DNA of 64,000 nt from Rhizophagus irregularis (GCF_026210795.1 NC_089445.1:2790001-2854000), one strand, 5' to 3'. Positions 34,513-46,330 are shown, counted from the first letter of the stretch. Notes: generated from the sequence alone by a model not told the origin. A program made the numbers and translations.

Positions 34513-34619
34513 TAAAATAAGTGTCCCGTAATTATCTTATATTTTTTGTCCTAAATTATTCTACACTTATTATAAAGAAAAGCTATATTACAATTGAATA
34601 CAATGCATAGTTATACCAA

Positions 34620-36395
34620 ATGGCCTATTCAAAAATTGCACGTGCTTTACCCACAAGACCAGATATCAAAGAATTACAGTATTCAGGCGCAAGATTTTCT
34701 AGAGGAGCAATAGCAAAACTTGGACAGCGACTCCAATCCCAGTATCCAATTCATAAATTTCAGATCCTGCTTCTTTATGAAAACTGGAAACCTGGTAGGT
34801 GAACATCAGGAAATGAATCGGCGAGCCTCTTTTCACTATTGGACCATTATGATGAAGTACGACTACCAGATGATGCAGACCCTGATTACTTTGAACGATT
34901 CATAATTTATATGAGAGATGCCTGAAGCATATCTATAGTACATTCTTTAAAATACTCGAGACTATAAAGAAGCCTGAATATATCAAAAAGGCATTAGGTC
35001 TCAATCGTAATGCTCCAGTTCCAGTTTCATATATGGATAAGGTTGAACAACTTGCATGAAGTCTTGCACTTAATATTATAGAGAATTCCACTCGAATTTC
35101 CAAGAGCAAGTCTGATAGATGCGCAATCCTCATTCTGTCTGAAGGCCACTACTCTTTTACACTGAATCCCAGAAGACTCCATCCTAGTAAATTAGATAGA
35201 AAACAAAGTCTCACTTTGTTTATCATGAAAATGGGGTTAATCATGTAGTAACAATATACAATGGTAAGACAGTTAAGTCTCTTACAGTTGGACAGTTTCA
35301 GAAAGGTAAGAACTCTGATAGTTACTCCTTCATCCCTATCAAGAAGAATCGTAAAACTGGAATATATGAAATACTTGAGAAAACATATTAAAGGATTCAT
35401 GAAGAGCGGGATACTTTCCTACAGGCTATAAAGAGATTTAATCTAGGAATTGACTTATCTTACCATAACTGGTCATACAAGAGAACTGCTCTCTAGCTTT
35501 TCAAATGTTTTAGTGTAAGGTTCCAGCTAATGATCCACTTGATTCAGTCGAAGCAAAGTGGATAAGTGATGCTATGATGGGAGGACTAATCTGGGAAAAT
35601 AACGAATGGCAAGACTATGGAAGACAATATGATGTAACAAGTTTATATCCAAATATCCAGCAATCGAATGCAAACTTTCCAATCAGACAGGGCAAATTCC
35701 AGACACTTTCAGACTTTGTTGACCACAGAGGTTATGCCTTGTATGGATTATTCTGTGCTAAGGTAAGTGGAAATAGTAACATTTTCTTCTGACAGAATAA
35801 GAGGGGAATCTACACATTCATCAATTTACAACGTGCAAAGAAACTTGGGTTAAACATACAGTTAATTCAAGACAGAAAACCCAATGCTCTGATATATGAC
35901 AGAGAAGCAAGAATCCTTGGGACTGTAATATTCAGTGAGTATGTCCACTTCCTCTTCAATATAAAGAACCAGGGTGGCCAGAGGAAACGCAATTACAAGA
36001 CACTCACCACAGATCAAATAGACCCAGTCAAGTTTCCGGAAGGTCATACACTTAACTCCATTATACTGGTAGGATCTGACCAGTGGCGATTCCAGTTCAC
36101 AAACCCAGGTAATCCCTTCAAGGGGGAATATCCCAGGATCACTCCATTTTTATTAGCACATGGACGTAAGACAACTTTAGAGTTATTAAAACCATATAAG
36201 GATAAAGTACGACATATCCATACAGATGGATTTATTCTAAAGGAGCAGCCAGATAGTCCTGCACTTATTACTTTGTCCAGAAAATGCATCTAAAGCATTG
36301 AAGGCTCTCAAATTTGAAACTGCAGGATACTGCCATATGAAAAATGCAAACAAGGTTATCTGGACATAATTGCCAAAGGATGCGGTTGGGTTTGC
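34620..36395 (+). pseudogene. Family B DNA polymerase of viral/linear-plasmid type (broken)
   Basis: Starts MAYSKIARALPTRPDIKEL at 34620. PolB motif A is YDVTSLYPNIQ (35630-35660) and motif C is HIHTDGFIL (36210-36240), preceded by TPFLLAHGRKTTLELLKPYKDKV. An RKRNYK segment lies between them, where motif B is expected. The C-terminal block ALKALKFETAGYCHMKNANKVIW is typical of organellar and viral PolBs of this type. Lesions: TGA at 34800, 34923, 35057 and 35790, plus TAA/TAG and several frameshifts. With the SF3 helicase it would replicate a linear element or virus-like genome. I cannot see inverted termini or capsid genes that would name the family. Confidence 0.72.
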
Positions 36396-36399
36396 AGTA

Positions 36400-38090
36400 G
36401 ACATATATTTTTTTTTTCACTTGAATGTACAGTCAATTTGAAGATTCCTATTTATTACAAAATACAAAAAAGTACAAGGAATTATGTCGACATATACCGA
36501 ATTTACAGGCATTGGAAGCATTAGCAACAATTATTTTGAATTTGACAAAACTGTTTTCAAAATTATCAATACCTTAAAAGATATTGTAATAATAGCACTA
36601 ATGTCTGGGTTTAGCAAAACCTAAAGATATTAGCCGTAATTAATTGGCTGATGCTGTAATATTACAGCATACAGTATTACAGTTACAACACTTTTCGTAA
36701 TACTGTAATTAGGCTGTAATGCTGTAATTGGGTTGTAATGCTGTAATTAGGTCGTAATGCAGGCTGTAATGTCATAATTTTAATGGCATAAAAATTTAAA
36801 ATAAAAGTAATGAATTATAAAAGTAAATTACAATAGTTTATATGTCGTGTAATTTTAATTTTTAGGACATAAGACGTGTCGTATTTTTTTTGTATTTTGT
36901 ATACGTATTCGTGTAAAGAAAAAATTATATAATGAACTAAAATCCCTAGGGGTGGGTGGAAAATATTAAGTTTTTTTCAAAAAATTTATATTAAATTAGC
37001 ATAATATCTTTAATAATTATTTACAAAAAAAAAAATTATTATTATTATTATTTTGATATTATTTACTCCTTAAAATTAAAATTATACGGTCACATATTTT
37101 TTAAAATCCAAAATCTGAAATCCAAAATATAATTCCAGCCAAAATTAACGTAATTTCACTTAAACATGTAATTTCAACCGAAAATCATAATTCACCTAAA
37201 ACGAACAGGGTGGACATGCATTATATCATAATGTCGATCACTTGTATAAGTGATATCATGTTAAATTTAAAGCTTTATTTCAAGCAATAAATGTTCTGAT
37301 AATTTATGTTAAATTATTTTATTTAATAGTTTCATTTATCAATAATTTAATATAAAAGTATTGTGGAAAAATAAGGTGTGTTTCCAAAGTTAGATTTTAC
37401 GTCACATTTTCAATAATTAATATATATGCTATATATATGCCAATCATCTGCTAATCTGACTTTGAAACTTCGGGCAAAGCCACAGATCTTCGGGCAAAAC
37501 TTAAAACTTTTACAGTATATTATTTAGGTATTCAAGAATCAATGGCTAAAATAAACCTGAAAAATTTTTAATAACCCAAAAGTTATCATTAAATAAATGT
37601 TTACAATTATTGTAAAATTGATATATGTTTGATATTTGACAAAATCTTTATGAATTATTTTAAGAACTAATTTATTAACAATAAATAAATAAAGTAAATA
37701 AAATTGAAATTTTATACATTATTATGTAGAATTTGTGAAAAACTAATTCAACGGTATTTTTTTGTGATAATATTGGACGAGTGATTGGCAAAATGATCGG
37801 CAATATCATGATAATATAGGGATGTCCGTCCTGTTCCCAAAACGGTGTCGTCTAAAGCCGTGTTCGATCATGTAACTGGCATTTTATAAATAAACCATTT
37901 TTTTATGAACTAAGATTAATGTAAGTATGAAGGTTATAAAATAAGTGTATTTTGGCCTGCTTTACAAGTTTACTTAGTGAAAAAAAGCTGGTTTTAAACA
38001 CTGTTTTTGACTTTACATATGAACGAATAATCTTTGCCCTTCATATTTAAAAATGGATGACAAAAATGAAAAAATTCAAATAAGTGGTAC
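36400..38090. other. AT-rich stretch without a gene
   Basis: No convincing ORF. It contains the short tandem array at 36640-36775 and scattered repeat-derived motifs. Confidence 0.5.
36640..36775. repeat. GCTGTAAT tandem array
   Basis: About five copies of a 19 bp unit such as GCTGTAATTGGGTTGTAAT, preceded by an inverted ATTACAGCATACAG. Non-coding. Confidence 0.7.
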
Positions 38091-38094
38091 TTTT

Positions 38095-40779
38095 TTGTAA
38101 TACCGTCCTTCTGAGTTCCGCAATCTTTGTAGGTTGTTTTTTCTTTGAATAAAACTGTGTAGCCTGTATCTGAGCTTCATCCTCTTCTATCGGTTTGTTC
38201 TTCACTATTCCTTCTAAAGGATTTAACCTTGTCTTGCTCCTCGTAGTTCTAGTGGCAGGATAAGTTTCTAATAATGTGAGATTCGAGGGAATTATATGTT
38301 AACTTGTACTCTCACCCTCATGAGGTACGCCTTCTAGTTTAAAGATTGATCCTTATCAGTTTCTTGTGGGATTAATTGGGCTAGCGATTGTTGTATTTGT
38401 GTGAGTTGATTATTATTGGAATTGCCCACATTAGTTGATTGAGGATTAGATTTTTCTTCACCATTGTTCACAACTGGTGTCGTATTGTTATTTCGATCAG
38501 GACAATTCTTTACTATGTGCCCAGGCTGTCCATAAGAGTAATAAACGATTCTTCTATTTAACGATTATTGCAGCTGCGGCGTTACTTGCTGCGGATTTTG
38601 ATAATTGCTTCCCTATATTCCTTTGTTCTGGTACTCAACTGTTGTACCTGTCTAGTCAAATCCTGAATGGCTTTGTATAGGTCTTCCGTTTAAGTATTAG
38701 TGTCTGCAGAAGCGAATTTATTAAGATAGGCATTTACCGCATGTTGGTCTTGATGGGTTAACTCATAGGCCTTTGCTCTGTCTACTGCGGCATTCCAGGT
38801 TTGATCATTATGTGGTTTTACAGTGAAGTACAAGTCAGGCAACAACCTGTTTACAAATTTACGAGCTTTAAGGGTAGGGTTCATCCCTTTATATGAATAT
38901 ATGGGTTTTATATGGCGAAATCTATGTCGATCATTTATTAATATCACGTGATGCCAAAAGAACTCTGTTAATTGCAAAAAAAAATTAATATTTTATTAAC
39001 TACCTAATATATTTTATTAAATTTATATTCAAAAAGAAGATATATAACCACTCCAATAATAAAAAAAATTTTTTAATCACTTAATATTAATATTTCTAAA
39101 TAATATATGTAAATAAATTTAAAGAAAATAAATAATTTTATTCAAATATTGAAAACTTAATATCTTCAACATACATAACTTTTACTTGCAGAATCTCTTA
39201 CTTTTGTTCTTTAATTTCATTATGAAATCACAAGATTCTAATCATTACTTCACAAAATATTTGATATTTTATATCTAAATAGTAATATAAAGAATATATG
39301 AACACTAAAAAAAATTAAATGATATTAATAATAAGTTTTATTTAATTATTGAATTCTTAATAAAATTTTTGATAAATTTACTACTATAAATGCACTATTT
39401 GCGAAGTATCAGAAAGTTTTAAATAATTTGAAGATAGGGTATTTAGCAGATTCGCAACTTACCTTAGAGGATTCGCAGTTTCTCACAACTTTTAACTTAC
39501 TTTTTGGTTTAATTTTATGAATAAACTGTAACAAAAACTATACTATTTGATAGACCTTAACTCTAAAAACCAAAAAGCAAAGTTTTGTTCAAGTTTTGTG
39601 GGTCAAAAAATTTTTTTACTTGTAACGAATCTAGATTTGACGATTTTTGCCATGATCTTCATATGATCATGTAACTTGGCATATCATACCCTTAATAGCT
39701 TCTGGATATGCGAAGGCGTTAGTCTCCACCCTTCTATACAATTCTTGTAGAGCAGCGGCATATGTGTTTACGTCTTCACCGGGCTGCTGTCTTCTTTGTT
39801 CCAATTCTGTGGTCCAGATTTCGATTAAGGTTTGCATTCTGAAGGCGGCAGGGAAATTCAATATAAAATCTGTATTATTATTGTTGCCAGTCCACGTAAC
39901 AATCTTATTCGGATTATTATTTGGAAGTGCTTGATTGGCATTTCACCAAGTAGAAGCAGCTCCCTTTAGGTATGCTGATACGACTTCCAATTTTCGTACA
40001 TTTGCAATACCATTTGCATTACAGGATCTAGTAAAATCCTCCAACCATGCAACCGGATCCTGGTTGCCACCATAGAAGTATGGCAACTCAGCCACCCTTC
40101 CTTCTCTACGTGGAGGGTTATTAATTGCTTGTGTGTTTACAACCAATGCATTGTTAGTATTAGGCAATGCTTGGGTCAAGGCAGCTATGGTGGCTCGTAG
40201 TTGCTGGAAATCCTGCTGGTTAGGTTGAGCCATATTAATTACCGGTGGGATTACTGGAGCTGGGTTATTCGGTGTGTTGTATATGGGGGGTAGAGGAATA
40301 TGCAAATGGGGAATATCTTCCTCAGAAATCTCTGATGTGGTGTCACTTAAAACTTCAGGTTCTGGTGAGGTGATAGTCTCACTAACTTGATAGAGGACTT
40401 CATTAGGGTCCTGTTGAAATCCATTAGTTAGATTGTAGGCATTGATAAGGTCTTGTCGCAAAAGTGTATAATCTATTGGTTCTATGTCAGTGTATTGGAT
40501 ACTGAACAATAGATTATGTATGGCGTTGTCAATATCCGCGTTAGTAATTGAATAAGCAACCTCTTCAAAATATTGTCGAGTGTATCGGGTGTATTCTATA
40601 ACAGGATAGTTAGAAGAAATCCAATCCAAAAAGTGTTGAAAGGTGGGGGTTAAGGGAATTTCAGATGGATAACAATTATTACACAATAAATCACGATGAT
40701 AAGCGGCTATGTTATTTAGCCCTAATTGTCTATGTATAGCGTCGTGTATAGCGTTGCGATTGAAATGGTTTTGGAACAT
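38095..40779 (-). pseudogene. Gag of a second, truncated Ty3 element
   Basis: Starts at the ATG at 40779 (MFQNHFNRNAIHDAIHRQLG). The gag domain reads RVAELPYFYGGNQDPVAWLEDF, then (after a stop near 39942) FPAAFRMQTLIEIWTTELEQRRQQPGE and ALQELYRRVET. A piggyBac-type insert (38872-39691) follows, then ARKFVNRLLPDLYFTVKPHNDQTW. The zinc knuckle near 38499-38545 reads YYSYGQPGHIVKNC: the first two Cys are now Tyr. The frame fades out near 38095. No protease or RT follows, so the 3' part is lost. Confidence 0.78.
38872..39691. mobile_element. 820 bp piggyBac-type non-autonomous element
   Basis: The ends GGGTA...TACCC lie between TTAA duplications (38868-38871, 39692-39695), the hallmark of piggyBac insertion. 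Deleting the element and one TTAA joins the gag codons in frame (EAIK to ARKF). The interior is AT-rich and non-coding. Confidence 0.88.
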
Positions 40780-40812
40780 AAAAGGGAACTAAAAATAGGA
40801 AATCGGGATTCT

Positions 40813-40828
40813 GGCAGAAGGCACCAAT
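40813..40828 (-). promoter_or_regulatory. Probable primer-binding site of the second Ty3 element
   Basis: On the minus strand ATTGGTGCCTTCTGCC follows immediately after an LTR end ..GGCTTAACA. The TGG start fits a tRNA 3' end. It lies 33 bp upstream of the gag ATG. Confidence 0.55.
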
Positions 40829-41340
40829 TGTTAAGCCAGTTCTTGTGTGCTTATAAAAAATAAGCGTATGGGTGTATGGTAAGCAGAAGGAATTATAAGA
40901 AAAATAAATATTAATTAACGTGTAGTGAAATAAACTATATGAAAATATTAGTAGATGTATCACTGTCGATCAATTTACGAAGGTGATACGAACAAATAAT
41001 TGTAAATTTACTCAAATGCGAATACGGTATTGCACTCACTGGCAAATACACTCAGACGCAATTATCGATTTTACAAATATAACAAACACTAAATAAACAA
41101 TGAGATAATTCTTTTAATGAATGGTTTTATTAATTCAAGACACATTATCTACTTTTTTTACATTGACTTGGAACACATATTTATAATAAAAAAAATCTAT
41201 GCTAATCATGTTAAACATATTAATTATGTGTTATATGTTAAACATGTTAAATATGTGCAATATGTTACATATGTTACATATGTTAAACATGTTAAACATT
41301 CGTAACATTTGCAACATTCGTAACATGATTGTCGGTCACA
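40829..41340 (-). repeat. Probable 5' LTR of the second Ty3 element
   Basis: The left edge TGTTAAGCC is fixed by the primer-binding site. The right edge is a guess at ..GGTCACA (TGTGACC on the element's strand). It contains a stretch of about 130 bp of ATGTTAAAC/ATATGTTAC repeats. No partner LTR is in the window. Confidence 0.45.
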
Positions 41341-41388
41341 AGATCATTCAACTAACACATAGGTCACGTGATTATTCGATTAACTACA

Positions 41389-42145
41389 AAATTCAATGAC
41401 AAAATGCCACATGCATATAATTCAATAATAAGCCATGAAATTCGTTTGCAAAAAAGTAATCATACTATGCTACGAAATTCAATAACAAAATGCCACACGC
41501 ATATAATTCAATAATAAGCCATGAAATTCGTTTGCAAAAAAGTAATCATACTATGCTACAAAATTCAATAACAAAATGCCACATGCATATAATTCAATGA
41601 TAAGCCACGAAATTTAATTGCAAAAAAGTAATCATACGATGTTATAAAATTCAATAACAAAATGCATATAATTCAATAATAAGCCACGAAAATTCAATAA
41701 CAAAATGCCACACGCATATAATTCAATGATAAGCCATGAAATTCGTTTGCAAAAGAGTAATCATACAATGCTACAAAATTCAATAACAAAATGCCTCATG
41801 CATATAATTCAATAATAAGCCACGAAAATTCAATAACAAAATGCCACACGCATATAATTCAATGATAAGCCATGAAATTCGTTTGCAAAAGAGTAATCAT
41901 ACAATGCTACAAAATTCAATAACAAAATGCCTCATGCATATAATTCAATAATAAGCCACGAAAATTCAATAACAAAATGCCACACGCATATAATTCAATA
42001 ATAAGCCACGAAAATTCAATAACAAAATGCCACACGCATATAATTCAATGATAAGCCATGAAATTCGTTTGCAAAAAAGTAATCATACAATGCTACAAAA
42101 TTCAATAACAAAATGGCATATAGTTTAATGATAAGCCACGAAATT
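41389..42145. repeat. Minisatellite, about 87 bp and 51 bp units
   Basis: About ten copies of AAATTCAATAACAAAATGCC...GCATATAATTCAATAATAAGCCA(T/C)GAAA. Some carry an extra TTCGTTTGCAAAAAAGTAATCATAC..TGCTAC block and some lack it. The array ends about 45 bp before the TATA box of the secreted-protein gene. Confidence 0.9.
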
Positions 42146-42188
42146 CAATCTCAAAATTCGATAACCCACAAGACCATTAAAAATTTCT

Positions 42189-42197
42189 TATATAAAT
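42189..42197 (+). promoter_or_regulatory. TATA box of the secreted-protein gene
   Basis: TATATAAAT, about 70 bp before the ATG at 42262, followed by a pyrimidine-rich stretch. Confidence 0.6.
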
Positions 42198-42261
42198 CGT
42201 CGTTCCCTTCCCCTTAACCCAAGAAATCCTATTATTAAAAACATTATTAAAACAAAAAAAA

Positions 42262-42628
42262 ATGAAGTTTCAATATATCTTCTTATTAATCATTGTTTTC
42301 TTAACTTATGTTCAAGCTAAAAGTTGCCCCATTCGTAAGTTTATTACAAACCTTGCTAATTTGTTCAGTTCTATAACTTTCACATAATTAAATCATCATG
42401 CTATTTTTTTATTTAGAAATTACTGGCAGCAAGTGGGCTAGTACAACCGGAGGCAATCCTGGTTGTTATGGACTAAACGTCCCCGGAGCTTACAAAGTCG
42501 CTACACCTCCTGGATGCTGTTACCAATTTTTCGACGATTTTGGCTGCAAGGGTAAAAGGCTTGGTGTTGTGCATTGTGGTAATAGCAATTTTCCTCCAAT
42601 TTCGCCTAAATCAGTCACAATTTGGTGA
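42262..42628 (+). CDS. Small secreted cysteine-rich protein
   Basis: Two exons, 42262-42334 and 42417-42628, with a GTAAGT donor and TTTAG acceptor; the split codon is consistent. The product has about 94 residues. Residues 1-20 (MKFQYIFLLIIVFLTYVQA, cleavage before KSCP) form a clear signal peptide. The mature part has six Cys (SC, GC, CC, GC, HC), enough for three disulfides, and many Gly and aromatic residues: GAYKVATPPGCCYQFFDDFGC and a closing SPKSVTIW. The pattern of short Gly/aromatic strands recalls beta/gamma-crystallin-like or killer-toxin-like small folds, but I cannot assign one. It has a TATA box, a 3' AATAAA (about 42775) and no lesion. It is the best candidate for a real host gene here and could be an effector or cell-wall protein. 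Confidence 0.8.
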
Positions 42629-42886
42629 TAATTTTTTGGTACACATTTACATAGTTTTCAGTCTGGTAATACATATATAATCAGTTATCTATTGATTTTC
42701 TATTAATGTATATATTAGAGGTTGAAATAGAATTTTTTTTAACAGTCCTATTATTGTTTGATTTTGATACTATGAAATAAATAAATAAATCTTTTTAGCA
42801 ATTAAATGTGCCGAGAAAAACTCATTATCATATTGTTGCCTAGTATATAATTTTTAAAAAAAATGATCTGTATATTAATTGAAACA

Positions 42887-43168
42887 ATGAATATGTATCA
42901 TGCCCTAGAAATAACCGAAATATTTGAGGTTATCTTTGCATTTTTTAGTAGGAAAAACCTCTATAGGAGTTGCACCACAGTAAATAGGCAATGGAATTCC
43001 ATGTCTATGTGTGTTATTCAGAAGAAAAGAAAAAGTGAGTTTATTAGCATCTCCCGTATTCGTGATAACATTATCCTTCATCTATATGATGATCGTAATG
43101 CAGACTTCCGTAGTCTAGACCCGTTACTCCCACGCTTATCTCGTTTTCTCAAATGCAAATGTAATTAA
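42887..43168 (+). CDS. F-box-like protein fragment
   Basis: An ORF that could start at 42863 or, better, at MNMYHALEI (42887). An F-box-like pattern is visible: ALEITEIFEVIFAFFSRKNLYRSCTTVNRQWNSMS, as in ..IL..I...L...DL..C..V.R.W. A basic stretch and a short tail with a stop at 43168 follow. F-box proteins of this fungal group are usually several hundred residues long, so this is probably a truncated gene or a first exon. It is 235 bp downstream of the secreted-protein gene on the same strand. Confidence 0.45.
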   Translation: MNMYHALEITEIFEVIFAFFSRKNLYRSCTTVNRQWNSMSMCVIQKKRKSEFISISRIRDNIILHLYDDRNADFRSLDPLLPRLSRFLKCKCN

Positions 43169-43805
43169 TAAATATTAATATCACTTGTAAAACACACAAC
43201 ACGTTTAAAAAATCAAAGTAAAAGCTTTATTATATTTTTGTAAAGTAATAGACATCTTGTTTTCAATGTAAGCTTTTATAATTAAATATATTTAAATTAT
43301 TAACAAGCACAATGCGCAAAATATATCATTTATTATACATATTCTTGTTAAAAAGTTTTTTGACTCGAGTTTTCAATAAAAATGATATCATATATATATG
43401 TTAGTATTAAAAATTATTTCAACTATGCAATAAATTAAAGAAAAAATAATAAATTATAATAAAAATGTAATAACGTACTTTTCCAAGACAAAAGGATTTT
43501 ATATATTATTAGTGAAATATCACATCCGATCTCATGTGAATATGGTATTGCAGAATTTTTTTATTACCTCTTTAAGAGAAAACAATATTAGTTAAATGTT
43601 GATATTATAATCTTCACTTCGAAGAGCTATCATTAAGATGTATACTAACTTTTATTATACTGTATATCCTTATAGAATCACGCTGTGAATAACTTTATTG
43701 ATGATATATATAATAAATGAATGCCAAATCATTACAAGCAAATATATTCTATTTCAGCAAATTGATGGCTAACCTTATAACATTGCGAATATCGCTAATT
43801 ATAAA

Positions 43806-44187
43806 TTTATATTATCGCTGTTTTCAAATTAATGCGACCTCCTTCATGTCACCCCCTGAGAAAATCAGTTTTCGTAAATGTGGAAAACCCGGAATTTTTG
43901 TAGAAAAGGTCCGATTGCTAGTGATTTTCAGAGGAAATCTCAGGAAAATTTCAAATTATTCAAATAGTTTGCTTATAAGTGAATGATAAAACTTTGTGTA
44001 ATATAAACACTTTTTTATAAGCAAACTATCTTTATAACCGAAAATTTCCTCTGGAAATCGCCAATAATTGATCCTTTCCCACATAGTTATTCAGGAAAAT
44101 TCCGGGTTTACAAATTTTTGGAAATCGATTTCCTTAGGGGGTGACACGCAGGGGGTCGCACTAATTTGAAAACGGTGATAATAAACG
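43806..44187. mobile_element. Fold-back element with GTTTTCAAATTA ends
   Basis: Two arms of about 150 bp are imperfect inverted repeats: GTTTTCAAATTAATGCGACC, GTCACCCCCTGAGAAAATC and GCTTATAAGTG recur in complement on the other side. Ends are approximate and no duplication is clear. An ORF across it is an artefact. Confidence 0.7.
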
Positions 44188-44189
44188 GC

Positions 44190-45720
44190 CACAATTGCTT
44201 TACGTTCTGAAATCGTCAGCGTCTCAGATATTTAATTGAATTGCTTATCTGATTGGTGATGATAACGAGAAATTAACTTTAAATCAAAGACAGTCAGACG
44301 TTAAAGAATCTTACGCTGCATTGCAAGTTCGGCATCCTCAAAAATAATTTTGAAGGTAAGAATAGGAAAGTTATGCCATGAACTTCTTTTAACGTTAGGG
44401 ATGGAAAAGGTTCTGGTTGAGTATTCCCCTCCGAGTATGATTCCTATTAACATTCAAATAATTAGTCACTTAAGCTTATCTTTGAGTTTAAAATAATTGA
44501 AAATGACGAATTGACATTTCCTACACTGCGCCACCTGTTAATACATATTCTTGATATCACATGTTCTAAGGATTTCGCGAAAAGTTATGATTATGGTTTT
44601 CTTTAAAAAAATAAATTGGAAGATTTTATAAGATTTTTAGAATTCGTATAAGAATCTTTCTCCGGCTAAATTCATATTAATGAATGTACAACAAGTTTTG
44701 ATTTATGTGATAGATCAAAAATTCTTTGGAGATAAATTTGTTGAATATGACACAAACTAAATAATGGAATTTTATTCCTTATGATAAACTTGTCTTTTTA
44801 ATAAAATTCATAAGGCTATTTTGACGACCCAATAAATTGGAATAATGAATCTTTTTACTAGTACTGATTTTTGTTGATCGAAACAAAAAAACTTATCGAA
44901 ATATTTTATAAAATTAATATAAATATTTCAACACTCATTTTATATAGATAAATACGGTCTATATAATGAAATCATCATTAATAGAGATAGTGAGATACGG
45001 TTTAGTACTAAAATTTATAATATACTGTATGTTTACCATTTTAAAAAATGGCATTAACTATTTTTGATTGATCATGATTTTGTAATTTAAGGCACATCAA
45101 TGAGCTCGATTATTTATTATTGTAGCAATCATTTAACGAGGCACAGAATAATTCAAATTGCTTAGAATATCTGTACTGGTTGGTTAGGACTTGGGACTAA
45201 ATAATTTCAAATTTTTGTTTTTACAATTCTTCATATTTATTTAAAAGAGATTATCAAAGGAAGCTTTAATATCAGACTTTATTATAGTTGCAAAAAGAAT
45301 TTATTTACAGATTACTAGTTACCATGAGCACTATTCATTTACTTGCCATTATATTTTATCATTGGATAATTTTTTTGTTGTAGGTCAGATTTACTTAAAG
45401 AGTTGGTCAAGGATTGATATTTTATAATTGTTGAGTTCCTTGAGAGCAACCTTCATATTTCTTTTACGATCACGAGCTCAATCAATTATTGGTAAATGAC
45501 CAACTTGCTTATTTTCGTATTCCAAAAAGTAATTAATTGATTGATCCATAATAAAATTTTAATTTTAAGGGCATTCAAAAAACTATTATTAATTAACCCT
45601 CATATCAAAGATTATTTTGTGCCAAAATGATGATCATATCCCGGAATGCATTAGATCATTGACAATCATATCTTAAAATGAAAAATTATGAAAAATTGTT
45701 CGTTTTTATGGATTAGTTAG
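44190..45720. other. AT-rich stretch without a recognisable gene
   Basis: I see no convincing ORF, RNA gene or repeat end in this 1.5 kb. Confidence 0.45.
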
Positions 45721-45825
45721 TGCATTTTTATGGGTTAGATTTTGCATTTGATCTAACCATAAGTCCAAATTTGGATGAAAAAGTCTCAGATAATTTTATA
45801 TATATGTATAGCGAAGCTAACGTTT

Positions 45826-45990
45826 GGTCGGCAGTGGGATTTAGATCGTCTCGTAGAGCAATTAATTCTTATCCCCCCCACAACTATTTAGTAACTAGTT
45901 AGCTAGAGCTTTATTTTTGTAACTCGCGTTTTGTATCTTTATTCTAAAATTAATAAATATATGAGTTGAACCTTAAAAAAAAAAAAAAAA
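45826..45990 (+). mobile_element. SINE-like or 5'-truncated LINE insertion with poly(A) tail
   Basis: A 165 bp insert ending in about 17 A residues is flanked by an exact 18 bp duplication ATAGCGAAGCTAACGTTT (45808-45825, 45991-46008). This is the signature of target-primed reverse transcription. An AATAAA lies about 20 bp before the tail. The body contains GGTCGGCAGTGGGATTTAGA at its start and TTATCCCCCCCACAAC. No tRNA-type B box is evident. Confidence 0.88.
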
Positions 45991-46009
45991 ATAGCGAAGC
46001 TAACGTTTT

Positions 46010-46330
46010 TTAGATTTTTTTTTGATTGAAAAAGGAAATAACTTTCCATTTTTGCTTTAATTTTTTCTCTTTTCGTAAAAAACTTTTTTTTGTTGAAAAA
46101 AAAAATCAAAAAATTTATAAAAATAAAAAAGGAAATATCCTACCATTTTTGATTTACTTTTTTCTCTTTTCGTTAAAATTTTTTTTTTCATGAAAAAAAA
46201 AATCAAAAAAAATCATAAAAATATAAAGGAAATAATGGTTTTCCATTTTGATCTATTTTTTTCTCTTTTCGTAAAAAATTTATATTTATTAATTTAATTT
46301 ATCTTTATATCTCTTTTTTTATCCAAAAAA
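46010..46330. repeat. About 105 bp tandem repeat, three units
   Basis: Units share GGAAATA.....CCATTTT.GAT, TTTTTTCTCTTTTCGT and a following A-run. Non-coding. Confidence 0.7.

Noticed and set aside
8502-36395. Calling a mitochondrial plasmid with TGA as Trp
   Set aside because: TGG is used for Trp throughout, TAA/TAG and frameshifts also occur, and CGA-to-TGA is shown in a paralogous pair; kept only as an alternative in the findings.
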